A stretch of 6,459 bases of DNA from Gammaproteobacteria bacterium (GTDB taxonomy: Bacteria; Pseudomonadota; Gammaproteobacteria; Ga0077536): the NCBI GenBank assembly GCA_024234975.1, contig JACKNH010000049.1:1-6459 (forward strand). The letters are read 5' to 3'. The position numbers and the translations under genes are program-made. Below, piece after piece: positions 1 through 5,561 of the stretch. Each line of letters opens with the position of its first letter. Position 1 is the stretch's first letter. The notes beneath the pieces were generated by a model, which was not told the origin of the DNA, did not search any database, and saw nothing but the letters and a program-made list of their open reading frames with translations.

Positions 1-1
1 A

Positions 2-1195
2 CGCGCGGCCGGTAAACCGTTGTTCGGTGCCTACCGCAACCCGCTGACGGATGATCCGTCAGTCAAAGGTCGAATCCGCAGTACCGCGAATACCACGCCC
101 ATCGTCCACGCCGGCAAATTGTTCGCGCTGAAAGAGGACGGCCCGCCGCTGATAATGGACGTGCTGTCCATGGATACCGAAGGCTTTTCGAATTTCAACG
201 GCGCCATGAAGAACCAGACCTTCAGCGCGCATCCGAAAATCTGCCCGGATACCGGCAACATGTGCAATTTCGGCTATGCGGCCACCGGGCTGTTGACCAC
301 CGATTGTTCGTACATGGAGGTTTCGCCCACTGGTGAACTGCTGTTCGAATCGTTTTTCACCGTGCCGTATTACTGCATGATGCATGACTTCGCGTTGACC
401 GAACACTACGCGCTGTTCCACCTCGTGCCGATCACCTCGAACTGGGATCGCTTGAAAGCGAACAAACCGCACTTCGGCTTTGATACCTCGATGCCGGTCT
501 ATCTGGGCGTGTTACCGCGTGATCCCAAAGGCGGCGCCATCCGCTGGTTCAAGGCGCCAAAAACCGTTTTCGCCAGTCATGTGCTGAATGCCTATGAAGA
601 AGGCAGTCGCATCCATTTCCTGATCCCTGAAGCCGAAGGCAACTGCTTCCCGTTCTTCCCGGATATCAACGACGCACCGTTCGACCGCGCAAAAGCGACG
701 CCGGTGATGACCCGCTGGGTGGTTGATATGGCATCCACAGGTGAGAATTTTGAATCAGTGACCCGCGTTTCGGATCACGTGGGCGAGTTCCCACGGGTGG
801 ATGACCGCGCTGTGGGGAAAAAGAACCGACATGGCTGGATGTTGTCGATGAACATGGAAATGCCGTGGGAGGGCGCCGGCAGCCGCGCGGCGGGTTTCAT
901 CATGAACACCCTTGTTCATTTCGATTTCCAGACCAACCTGCAACATGTGTTCTGGTGTGGTCCGCAGTCGATCATGCAGGAACCGTGCTTCATCGCACGC
1001 CGCGGCAGCACCGAGGAGGGCGACGGTTACATCGTCGCGCTGCAGGATAACGTCGTCACCAATTACTCCGAACTGTTGTTTCTCGATGCGCGGAATATCG
1101 CCGCCGGCGCCGTGGCGCGCGCAAAACTGCCTTTCCGACTGCGTTCCGGTCTGCACGGGACGTGGATCAACGCCGAACACGTGCCTGGCGCATAG
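2..1195 (+). CDS. Carotenoid cleavage oxygenase (RPE65/lignostilbene dioxygenase family), N-terminus outside window
   Basis: A non-haem Fe(II) enzyme of this family cleaves a C=C bond of a carotenoid, apocarotenoid or stilbene-like substrate with O2 to give two carbonyl products. The frame is open at the left edge, so only the C-terminal ~397 residues are seen; full-length bacterial members run to roughly 480-500, so about 100 residues are missing. All four expected iron ligands are present: His in SAHPK (230-232), MMHDF (383-385), SHVLNAYEEG (578-580) and SGLHGTW (1154-1156). A second-shell Glu is seen in GEFPRVDD (785-787). The motifs PVYLGVLPR and CFPFFPD also match the family. Cysteines lie close to the first two iron His codons (IC, MC, DC, YYC), which I do not recall as usual. 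The fragment shows no break or frameshift, and TAG ends it cleanly. The substrate cannot be told; lignostilbene-type is as likely as carotenoid. Confidence 0.93.
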   Translation, partial: RAAGKPLFGAYRNPLTDDPSVKGRIRSTANTTPIVHAGKLFALKEDGPPLIMDVLSMDTEGFSNFNGAMKNQTFSAHPKICPDTGNMCNFGYAATGLLTTDCSYMEVSPTGELLFESFFTVPYYCMMHDFALTEHYALFHLVPITSNWDRLKANKPHFGFDTSMPVYLGVLPRDPKGGAIRWFKAPKTVFASHVLNAYEEGSRIHFLIPEAEGNCFPFFPDINDAPFDRAKATPVMTRWVVDMASTGENFESVTRVSDHVGEFPRVDDRAVGKKNRHGWMLSMNMEMPWEGAGSRAAGFIMNTLVHFDFQTNLQHVFWCGPQSIMQEPCFIARRGSTEEGDGYIVALQDNVVTNYSELLFLDARNIAAGAVARAKLPFRLRSGLHGTWINAEHVPGA

Positions 1196-1268
1196 CCCAG
1201 GCGCTGCCGAGTACCCCCGGCGCAATGCGGTTCGTCGCCACTCCCCAGGGCGGCGGGCCGCGCGCCAC

Positions 1269-1297
1269 TTGACCGGGACTCATTTGTTCCTAATGAT
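1269..1297 (+). promoter_or_regulatory. Candidate sigma70 promoter for the SnoaL-like gene
   Basis: TTGACC (1269-1274, five of six consensus bases) is followed after 17 nt by AATGAT (1292-1297, four of six). The predicted transcript would start near 1304 and reach the ATG after about 28 nt, including the Shine-Dalgarno site. The -10 match is modest, and the gene could instead be read through from the oxygenase 136 nt upstream. Confidence 0.33.
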
Positions 1298-1318
1298 GCT
1301 GGCTTTCGTGACCAACCC

Positions 1319-1327
1319 GGGAGGGAG
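1319..1327 (+). promoter_or_regulatory. Ribosome binding site of the SnoaL-like gene
   Basis: GGGAGGGAG lies about 5 nt before the ATG at 1332. This supports that start over longer in-frame readings that begin inside the oxygenase gene, which would also bury the signal peptide. Confidence 0.75.
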
Positions 1328-1331
1328 ACGT

Positions 1332-1835
1332 ATGGCAGTCAAATTTGGAATCATTGCGGCGCTGGCAGCGCTCACAAGCTTGTCGGCATCCGCGCAGGAG
1401 CCCGTTGTTGGTGTGGCTGATCCGGAATCACTGTTCCAGGATTCCGATCCGGCCCTGCATCGCAACAAGCAGGCCGCGCTGCACATCATGCGCGAGCTGC
1501 TCCAGTGCAATCAGTGGGATCGCGCGGGCGAATGGCTGACGGATCAATATCTGCAACACAACCCGAATGCGTCCTCGGGGCTTGCAGGCGTTGTCTATTA
1601 CTTCACGCAGGTCATGAAGCGTGAGCCGATCAAGGATTGCGACGTGCTGACCACCGAAATCGTTGCGGTGATGGCAGACGACGATTATGTCACCGTGCTG
1701 TGGCCGCGCACTTATCCGAATCCGCGCAAGCCCGGCGAAACCTATTCAACGTCATGGTTTGACACCTGGCGCTTCGTCGACGGCAAGGCCGACGAGCACT
1801 GGGATCCGGCGACCATCGCACCGCCGGCCAATTAA
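1332..1835 (+). CDS. Secreted SnoaL-like / NTF2-fold protein
   Basis: This 167-residue protein starts with a clear Sec signal peptide (residues 1-22: short basic start, Ala/Leu core, SASAQ before a likely cut near Glu23). The mature part (~145 residues) matches the SnoaL-like branch of the NTF2 fold. It has an N-terminal helix (NKQAALHIMRELL, about 45-57), the HNP motif at 76-78, and the C-terminal strand pair with FDTWRF (143-148) and EHWD (155-158), usual for SnoaL-like proteins. The family includes polyketide cyclases, ketosteroid-isomerase-like enzymes and many proteins of unknown role, so the reaction is not known. Two cysteines (C59, C103) could form a disulfide in the periplasm. It follows the oxygenase on the same strand after 136 nt and converges on the amidohydrolase. 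The fold is fairly certain and export is likely; a function is not claimed. Confidence 0.85.
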   Translation: MAVKFGIIAALAALTSLSASAQEPVVGVADPESLFQDSDPALHRNKQAALHIMRELLQCNQWDRAGEWLTDQYLQHNPNASSGLAGVVYYFTQVMKREPIKDCDVLTTEIVAVMADDDYVTVLWPRTYPNPRKPGETYSTSWFDTWRFVDGKADEHWDPATIAPPAN

Positions 1836-1851
1836 GCAGAAGCTCGAAGTC

Positions 1852-1885
1852 ATGTGCGCCGGTGCTTCACGGCACTGGCGCACAT
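1852..1885. terminator. Bidirectional terminator-like stem-loop between convergent genes
   Basis: The arms 1852-1865 (ATGTGCGCCGGTGC) and 1872-1885 (GCACTGGCGCACAT) pair over 14 bp with one G-U wobble and a 6-nt loop. The stem lies 16 nt after the SnoaL-like stop codon and 15 nt after the amidohydrolase stop codon on the other strand, the normal place for a shared terminator. Neither side has a good U-tract, so its efficiency as an intrinsic terminator is uncertain; it may act mainly by blocking 3' exonucleases. Confidence 0.7.
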
Positions 1886-1900
1886 CTCCAGTTCCCATCG

Positions 1901-3166
1901 TCAGCGCTGAAACACCACTTCGCCTTGTTTGATTGTCGTCACGACGTTGAATAACGCCGTGACATCGGTCAGCGGATCACCTTCCAGAATCACCATGTCG
2001 GCGGATTTTCCCGGCTCCAGCGTGCCGAATTGATCGCCATGCAGGGTTGCCTTTGCGGCATTACGCGTCAGCATCTGCACGATGTCGCGCGGCGAAAATA
2101 CCACTTGCAGCGCACGTAGTTCATCGGCCAGCGATTGTTTCGGCGGCCATTGCGTATCAGTGCCGTAGGCATAGGTCTCGATGCCGGCCTGCCATAAAAC
2201 GCGCGCGTTCACCGGCCCCTGGCCGGCGCTGGAAATGGTATTCCACGGAAACGGTTGCGCATCACGGAACAGCGGCTGGTTGTTGTCATCGAAATGCGGC
2301 ACGAACACCGCCAGCGTCGATGTCATCGGGATACGTGCCTCGACAATACGGCGCACCGCTGCGGGATCGTCGGCGAGGTTGCCGATGTGTGGCGTATGAA
2401 CAAGCGTATCGGGGCCGGCGTCAAGCGCAGCCAGCGTGTCGATCACGCTCACCGCGTGAGTGATGGTCGGCATGCCGTGTTTCCTGCCTTCGGCAATGAT
2501 GAGTTTCAGCGTATCCACTTCCGGCCCGCCAGGTGTCGTGACGATGACGGTCTTGAGGTAGTCGTAACCAAGGTTGGCTGCGTTATCGACGGCCTTGATC
2601 GTGGCTTCACGCGGAATGGCAGGCGCCGGACGGGTCGAGCGTCCCGGCGGACGCGAGGGATCGGTACGCGCCGGATCGCCGCGCGTCGGCGCTGTATCGG
2701 GAAAAGGTGCGGCCAGTGGAATGATGGTGCCGGCGAACAAGCGCGGCCCTTTCATGGCGCCACTGGCGATGCGCTGCCGTGCCTGAAGTATCTGCGGTGG
2801 ATCGATGGCAGACAATACAGTCGTGAAACCTGCGGCCAGGAACTCCTGCATCTGCGCTGCCGCGCGGTTAGTCAACCAGTCATCGGGATTGCCGGTGATG
2901 ATGTGCCGATGAGCGTCGACAAAACCCGGCATGACGGTGCGGCCATTGGCGTCAATGGTCCTTTCGGCAGCAGCGGTAGCAGATGCATCACCCGGCGTCA
3001 CCGACTCGATCACACCGTCGCGCACGACAACACTGCCGCGGTCGATGACCTGACCATTGCCATCGATGATGCGCGCGTTGGTGATCACGAGGCTCTGTGC
3101 GGCGACGTTTGTCACGAAAATTGCGCACAGCACCGGCAGCCAGCGCTCAGACCCGTATTTCTTCAT
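1901..3166 (-). CDS. Secreted metal-dependent amidohydrolase (imidazolonepropionase-like/prolidase group)
   Basis: This 421-residue protein has a signal peptide (MKKYGSERW, then a hydrophobic core to about AAQ at 22-24), so it probably acts outside the cytoplasm. The mature enzyme has the amidohydrolase layout: an N-terminal beta-sandwich strand (SLVITNARIIDGNG), the metal-binding HxH in GFVDAHRH (H86, H88), a conserved Lys in DYLKTVI (K205), His237 in ITHAV, His257/260 in VHTPH, the catalytic-type Asp337 in YGTDT, and the closing strand GTLEPGKSADMVILEGDPL. Such enzymes hydrolyse C-N bonds in cyclic amides, imides or peptides; the substrate here is unknown. A Pro/Arg-rich stretch (residues ~154-187) interrupts the barrel. 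ATG at 3166 is preferred to ATG at 3172 because the AGAGG site lies 8 nt before the former and only 2 nt before the latter. It is transcribed away from the E1 operon, and I saw no convincing promoter for it. Confidence 0.9.
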   Translation of the reverse strand: MKKYGSERWLPVLCAIFVTNVAAQSLVITNARIIDGNGQVIDRGSVVVRDGVIESVTPGDASATAAAERTIDANGRTVMPGFVDAHRHIITGNPDDWLTNRAAAQMQEFLAAGFTTVLSAIDPPQILQARQRIASGAMKGPRLFAGTIIPLAAPFPDTAPTRGDPARTDPSRPPGRSTRPAPAIPREATIKAVDNAANLGYDYLKTVIVTTPGGPEVDTLKLIIAEGRKHGMPTITHAVSVIDTLAALDAGPDTLVHTPHIGNLADDPAAVRRIVEARIPMTSTLAVFVPHFDDNNQPLFRDAQPFPWNTISSAGQGPVNARVLWQAGIETYAYGTDTQWPPKQSLADELRALQVVFSPRDIVQMLTRNAAKATLHGDQFGTLEPGKSADMVILEGDPLTDVTALFNVVTTIKQGEVVFQR

Positions 3167-3172
3167 TTGCAT

Positions 3173-3179
3173 ATCCTCT
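3173..3179 (-). promoter_or_regulatory. Ribosome binding site that decides the amidohydrolase start
   Basis: On the minus strand AGAGGAT lies directly before two in-frame ATGs (3172 and 3166). The spacing from AGAGG is 2 nt to the first and 8 nt to the second, so the second ATG is the better start and the protein has 421 rather than 423 residues. Confidence 0.6.
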
Positions 3180-3373
3180 GACGAACAAATCGTTCAAGCG
3201 GCGGAAGCGCAGTATTGCTGCCGCGCAGCACGCTATGGGTTGCCCCGCTTCAATCGTATTGACGAATGATGCGACAGGCGGCCAGCAGGGTTCAACAGCG
3301 TTGCCAAGTCAAGCAAGCGACCGCGAGTGTGTTGCTGCGACACGGGGTACATGGTCAATTCCGAACGCGGGTT
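3180..3373. other. Distal part of the divergent intergenic region
   Basis: No gene is supported here: the short reading frames on both strands lack a ribosome site and recognisable protein features. One small perfect inverted repeat is present, TCAAT-CGT-ATTGA (3250-3262), which could be an operator half-way between the two divergent genes. On the minus strand only weak promoter-like pairs were found, for example TTGAAC with CATCAT at 18 nt, so the amidohydrolase promoter remains unplaced. Confidence 0.4.
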
Positions 3374-3401
3374 TTGAGACACCGTAGCGGTGCGTTATCA
3401 T
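3374..3401 (+). promoter_or_regulatory. Sigma70-type promoter of the E1 alpha-E1 beta-PQQ operon, with inverted repeat in the spacer
   Basis: TTGAGA (3374-3379, five of six) and TATCAT (3396-3401, five of six) are separated by 16 nt. The spacer begins with a perfect 5-bp inverted repeat, CACCG-TAG-CGGTG (3380-3392), directly after the -35 box. This is an obvious place for a repressor or activator dimer to control initiation. Transcription would start near 3408, giving a leader of about 155-160 nt. This is the best promoter in the window, but it is called by eye only. Confidence 0.55.
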
Positions 3402-3462
3402 CCGCAGGCGCCGGCGGTGGCAGAACCGTCGCGCCCCGAGGGGAAAGCGCAGTTCATTTCCG

Positions 3463-3528
3463 ACCAGAGATTTTTTGACGTCTGGTGATTGCACCAGATT
3501 GCAGACGTCCGCCTGCACGCGCGGACGT
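3463..3528 (+). promoter_or_regulatory. Structured 5' leader with competing hairpins upstream of E1 alpha
   Basis: Several perfect inverted repeats share arms. GACGTCTG (3477-3484) can pair with CAGACGTC (3502-3509). TCTGGTG (3481-3487) can pair with CACCAGA (3492-3498) around a 4-nt loop. ACCAGA (3463-3468) can also pair with TCTGGT (3481-3486). ACGTCCGC (3505-3512) can pair with GCGGACGT (3521-3528) around an 8-nt loop. The first and last pairings exclude each other because both use 3505-3509. A T6 run lies at 3471-3476. The block ends 23 nt before the Shine-Dalgarno site. It could be an RNA switch, an attenuator or a set of protein-binding palindromes. I recognise no known riboswitch class and see no TPP-riboswitch core motif. 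Confidence 0.45.
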
Positions 3529-3551
3529 ATCGATTCATCAGCAACTTTCAT

Positions 3552-3557
3552 GAGGAG
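3552..3557 (+). promoter_or_regulatory. Ribosome binding site of E1 alpha
   Basis: GAGGAG lies 8 nt before the ATG at 3566, an ideal spacing, and fixes the start of the E1 alpha gene. Confidence 0.75.
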
Positions 3558-3565
3558 TTATCCGC

Positions 3566-4567
3566 ATGTCGGCAGGTACGACGAGTGAAAATCGAGATAC
3601 CTTGAGCGCGTTACTCGAACGCATGGTCCTGATACGGAAAGCCGAGGAGCGGCTGTCCAAAGCAGCGCAAGCTGGTGAACTGCCAGGTGCGGTGCATTTG
3701 TATATCGGCCAGGAAGCGTCCGGTGTCGGTGCGTGTTCGCAACTGAAGGACAGTGACTGGATCACCAGTACCCATCGCGGCCATGGTCACTTCCTTGCCA
3801 AGGGCGGTGACATCAACGCGATGTATGCGGAGATCTGGGGCAAGCGCCAGGGTATCTGCAAAGGCATGGGTGGCTCCATGCATGTGGCCGATGTGTCCAA
3901 GGGAATTCTCGGCGCCAACGGCATCGTCGGCGGGGGTTTTGCCATCGCGACCGGGGCGGCGTACGGCGCCAAGCTGCGTGATGACGGCCGGGTCTCGATG
4001 TGCTTCTTCGGTGATGGCGCAGCCAACCAGGGCGTATTCATGGAAACCATGAACGTCAGTTCGGTGTGGAAGCTGCCAATGGTCTTTTTGTGCGAGAACA
4101 ATCGCCTGTCCGAGTTCACCGTGTCATCCACGATTACTGCCGGCAATCTGGTGGACCGCGCCAAAGCCTTCATGCCGACCATCGTGGTCGATGGTAACGA
4201 CGTGCTTGCTGTTCGTGAAGCCGTCGGTGAAGCCGTTGCCCGCGCGCGGGGCGGCGAAGGTCCGACCTATGTTGAGACCGGCACCTACCGTATTCATGGC
4301 CATCTTGAAGCCGAGGACGCCTTCCTCGCCGGTGGCAAGTATCGCAGTAAGGAGGAGATCGAAGCCTGGCAGACCAAGGAACGCGATCCCATCAGCCGTT
4401 TTGAAACCTACCTGACCAGCAACGGCATCATGGACGAAGCGGCCATCGCGGCGATTCATGCGCGCGTCCAGCAGCAGGTGGATGACGCCGTCAAGTTCGC
4501 CGAAGCCGGTGACGACGCCGATCCGAAACTTTCCTATACCTTGATGTTCGCGGACCAGGAGGCTTGA
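3566..4567 (+). CDS. Thiamine-diphosphate dehydrogenase E1 component, alpha subunit (pyruvate/acetoin dehydrogenase type)
   Basis: This 333-residue protein matches the alpha subunit of heterotetrameric E1 enzymes, which decarboxylate a 2-oxo acid (or cleave acetoin) on thiamine diphosphate and normally pass the acyl group to an E2 lipoyl domain in the cytoplasm. Typical signatures are in order: LIRKAEERL (22-30), HLYIGQEA (44-51), THRGHGHFLAKGGD (69-82), KGMGGSMH (99-106), the thiamine motif from GDGAANQGVF (149-158) to ENN (177-179), and VDGND (208-212). The loop near residues 241-251 reads YRIHGHLEAED, where PDH alpha usually has GHS; the Glu-containing form is more like acetoin dehydrogenase as I recall. 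The length is normal. The start is set by GAGGAG at 3552. It is first in an apparent operon with E1 beta 6 nt downstream. No E2 or E3 is next to it, so its partner and true substrate are unknown. Confidence 0.93.
   Translation: MSAGTTSENRDTLSALLERMVLIRKAEERLSKAAQAGELPGAVHLYIGQEASGVGACSQLKDSDWITSTHRGHGHFLAKGGDINAMYAEIWGKRQGICKGMGGSMHVADVSKGILGANGIVGGGFAIATGAAYGAKLRDDGRVSMCFFGDGAANQGVFMETMNVSSVWKLPMVFLCENNRLSEFTVSSTITAGNLVDRAKAFMPTIVVDGNDVLAVREAVGEAVARARGGEGPTYVETGTYRIHGHLEAEDAFLAGGKYRSKEEIEAWQTKERDPISRFETYLTSNGIMDEAAIAAIHARVQQQVDDAVKFAEAGDDADPKLSYTLMFADQEA
4557..4562 (+). promoter_or_regulatory. Ribosome binding site of E1 beta inside the end of E1 alpha
   Basis: A consensus AGGAGG occupies the last sense codons of E1 alpha, 11 nt before the E1 beta ATG at 4574. 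The spacing is a little long. Placing it within the upstream gene suggests coupled translation, as expected for subunits made in equal amounts. Confidence 0.65.
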
Positions 4568-4573
4568 TTCGAC

Positions 4574-5542
4574 ATGGCGCGTAGAAGACTTATTCAGGCA
4601 ATCAACGATGCGCTCGCTGAGGAAATGGAGCGCGACGAAAACATCATCGTGCTCGGCGAAGACGTTGAACTGGCGATCATGGGTGACACCCGTGGTCTGC
4701 TCGAACGCTTCGGCCCCAACCGCGTGCGCAACACGCCGATTTGCGAAGCCACGCTGACAGGTATGGCATTGGGCGCGACCGCCGCCGGCTATCACGTTGT
4801 GCTGCACATGATGTTCGCGAACTTCGTATACACCGGCTTTGACGCCATCGCCAACCAGATCGCCAAGATGCGCTTGATGACCGGCGGCCAGATGGAATTT
4901 CCAATCACCTTCCTCGCCGCTTATGGCGGCGGTGCATCGAATGCTGCCCAGCACAGCGACAGCGCGCATCCCACGCTGATGAACATCGGTGGCATCAACG
5001 TCGCCATGCCGTCGAATTCCGCTGACGCCAAGGGCTTGCTGAAGACTGCGTTGCGCAGCCGCAACCCTTGCTTCTTCCTCGAGCCCGCGTCCCGTGGCGG
5101 CCAGATGGGCGAAGTACCGGACGGCGAACACCTGGTGCCCTTCGGCAAAGCCAACGTCCTTCGCGAAGGCAAGGACGTATCGATCGTCACCTTCGGCACG
5201 ACCGTACGCACATCACTCGATGCCGCCGATCAGCTGGCGGAGCAGGGTATCGAAGCCGAAGTCGTTGACCTTCGCACGCTGGTCCCGTTGGATGAAAACG
5301 CGATCGTTGCGACACTGGCCAGGACCGGCCGCATGGTCGTGGTGGATGAGAGCCGTGACCGTGGTGGCGCCGGTGGCTATATCGCCGCCATCGCCGCGGA
5401 CAAGGGCTTCAAGTCGCTGAAGGCGCCGGTCAAGCGCGTCAACATTCCCAACGTCGCCATTCCGTATGCGCCGATTGCGGAACGCGAAGTGCTGCCCACC
5501 GCGGACAAGATCGTCGCGGCGGTCACCAGTATCGTCGGCTGA
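4574..5542 (+). CDS. Thiamine-diphosphate dehydrogenase E1 component, beta subunit
   Basis: This 322-residue protein is the beta subunit that completes the E1 alpha2-beta2 enzyme. It starts with the typical helix and strand (INDALAEEMERDENIIVLGEDV, in two parts at 10-31). It then has TPICEATLTGMALG (54-67), in which Glu58 should be the residue that activates the thiamine ring, and AAQHSDS (124-130) with the conserved active-site His127. The C-terminal transketolase-like domain follows (VSIVTFGTTV, VVDLRTLVPLD, VVVDESRDRGGAGGYIA). The central strand reads FPITFLAAYGGGASN (109-123), where many relatives have VVxRxPxG, and the later motif is NIGGINV instead of hIPGlkV; these changes may alter substrate or E2 binding. 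It lies in the same reading frame as E1 alpha, separated by one TGA and two codons. Nineteen nucleotides later the PQQ gene starts, so all three are probably co-transcribed. Confidence 0.93.
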   Translation: MARRRLIQAINDALAEEMERDENIIVLGEDVELAIMGDTRGLLERFGPNRVRNTPICEATLTGMALGATAAGYHVVLHMMFANFVYTGFDAIANQIAKMRLMTGGQMEFPITFLAAYGGGASNAAQHSDSAHPTLMNIGGINVAMPSNSADAKGLLKTALRSRNPCFFLEPASRGGQMGEVPDGEHLVPFGKANVLREGKDVSIVTFGTTVRTSLDAADQLAEQGIEAEVVDLRTLVPLDENAIVATLARTGRMVVVDESRDRGGAGGYIAAIAADKGFKSLKAPVKRVNIPNVAIPYAPIAEREVLPTADKIVAAVTSIVG

Positions 5543-5549
5543 TGGCAAC

Positions 5550-5553
5550 GGAG
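5550..5553 (+). promoter_or_regulatory. Ribosome binding site of the PQQ dehydrogenase gene
   Basis: GGAG lies 8 nt before the ATG at 5562 in the 19-nt gap after E1 beta. It supports this start, which also gives a complete signal peptide. Confidence 0.6.
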
Positions 5554-5561
5554 AACTCTTG

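Noticed and set aside
1183..1202. GCCTGG/CCAGGC inverted repeat overlapping the oxygenase stop codon, considered as a terminator
   Set aside because: The stem is only 6 bp with an 8-nt loop, partly within coding sequence, and no T-run follows, so it is too weak to annotate.
912..1331. In-frame upstream extension of the SnoaL-like gene into the oxygenase gene
   Set aside because: The extension is an Arg/Ser/Pro-rich shadow of the oxygenase. The ATG at 1332 has a strong ribosome site and begins a signal peptide.
2255..3181. Open frame of 308 codons on the plus strand opposite the amidohydrolase
   Set aside because: The minus strand encodes a complete amidohydrolase with all metal ligands; the plus-strand product is Arg/Cys/His-rich with no recognisable domain.
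3434..3476. CCCC-GA-GGGG hairpin followed by T6, considered as an intrinsic terminator in the leader
   Set aside because: The possible stem is very short with a tight loop, and the T-run is nearly 30 nt away, so the geometry does not fit.
3309..3551. 80-codon minus-strand frame in the divergent intergenic region
   Set aside because: I saw no convincing ribosome site and no domain, and it lies over the promoter and leader signals of the E1 operon.
3408..3565. TPP riboswitch upstream of the thiamine-dependent E1 genes
   Set aside because: The CTGAGA-like core and the other conserved TPP-aptamer segments were not found; also, E1 enzymes use the cofactor rather than make it.
4124..5131. Long open frame of 335 codons on the minus strand across the E1 genes
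   Set aside because: It lies opposite two well-conserved E1 genes, has no family motif or ribosome site, and its His/Arg/Val-rich composition is typical of an antisense shadow in GC-rich coding DNA.
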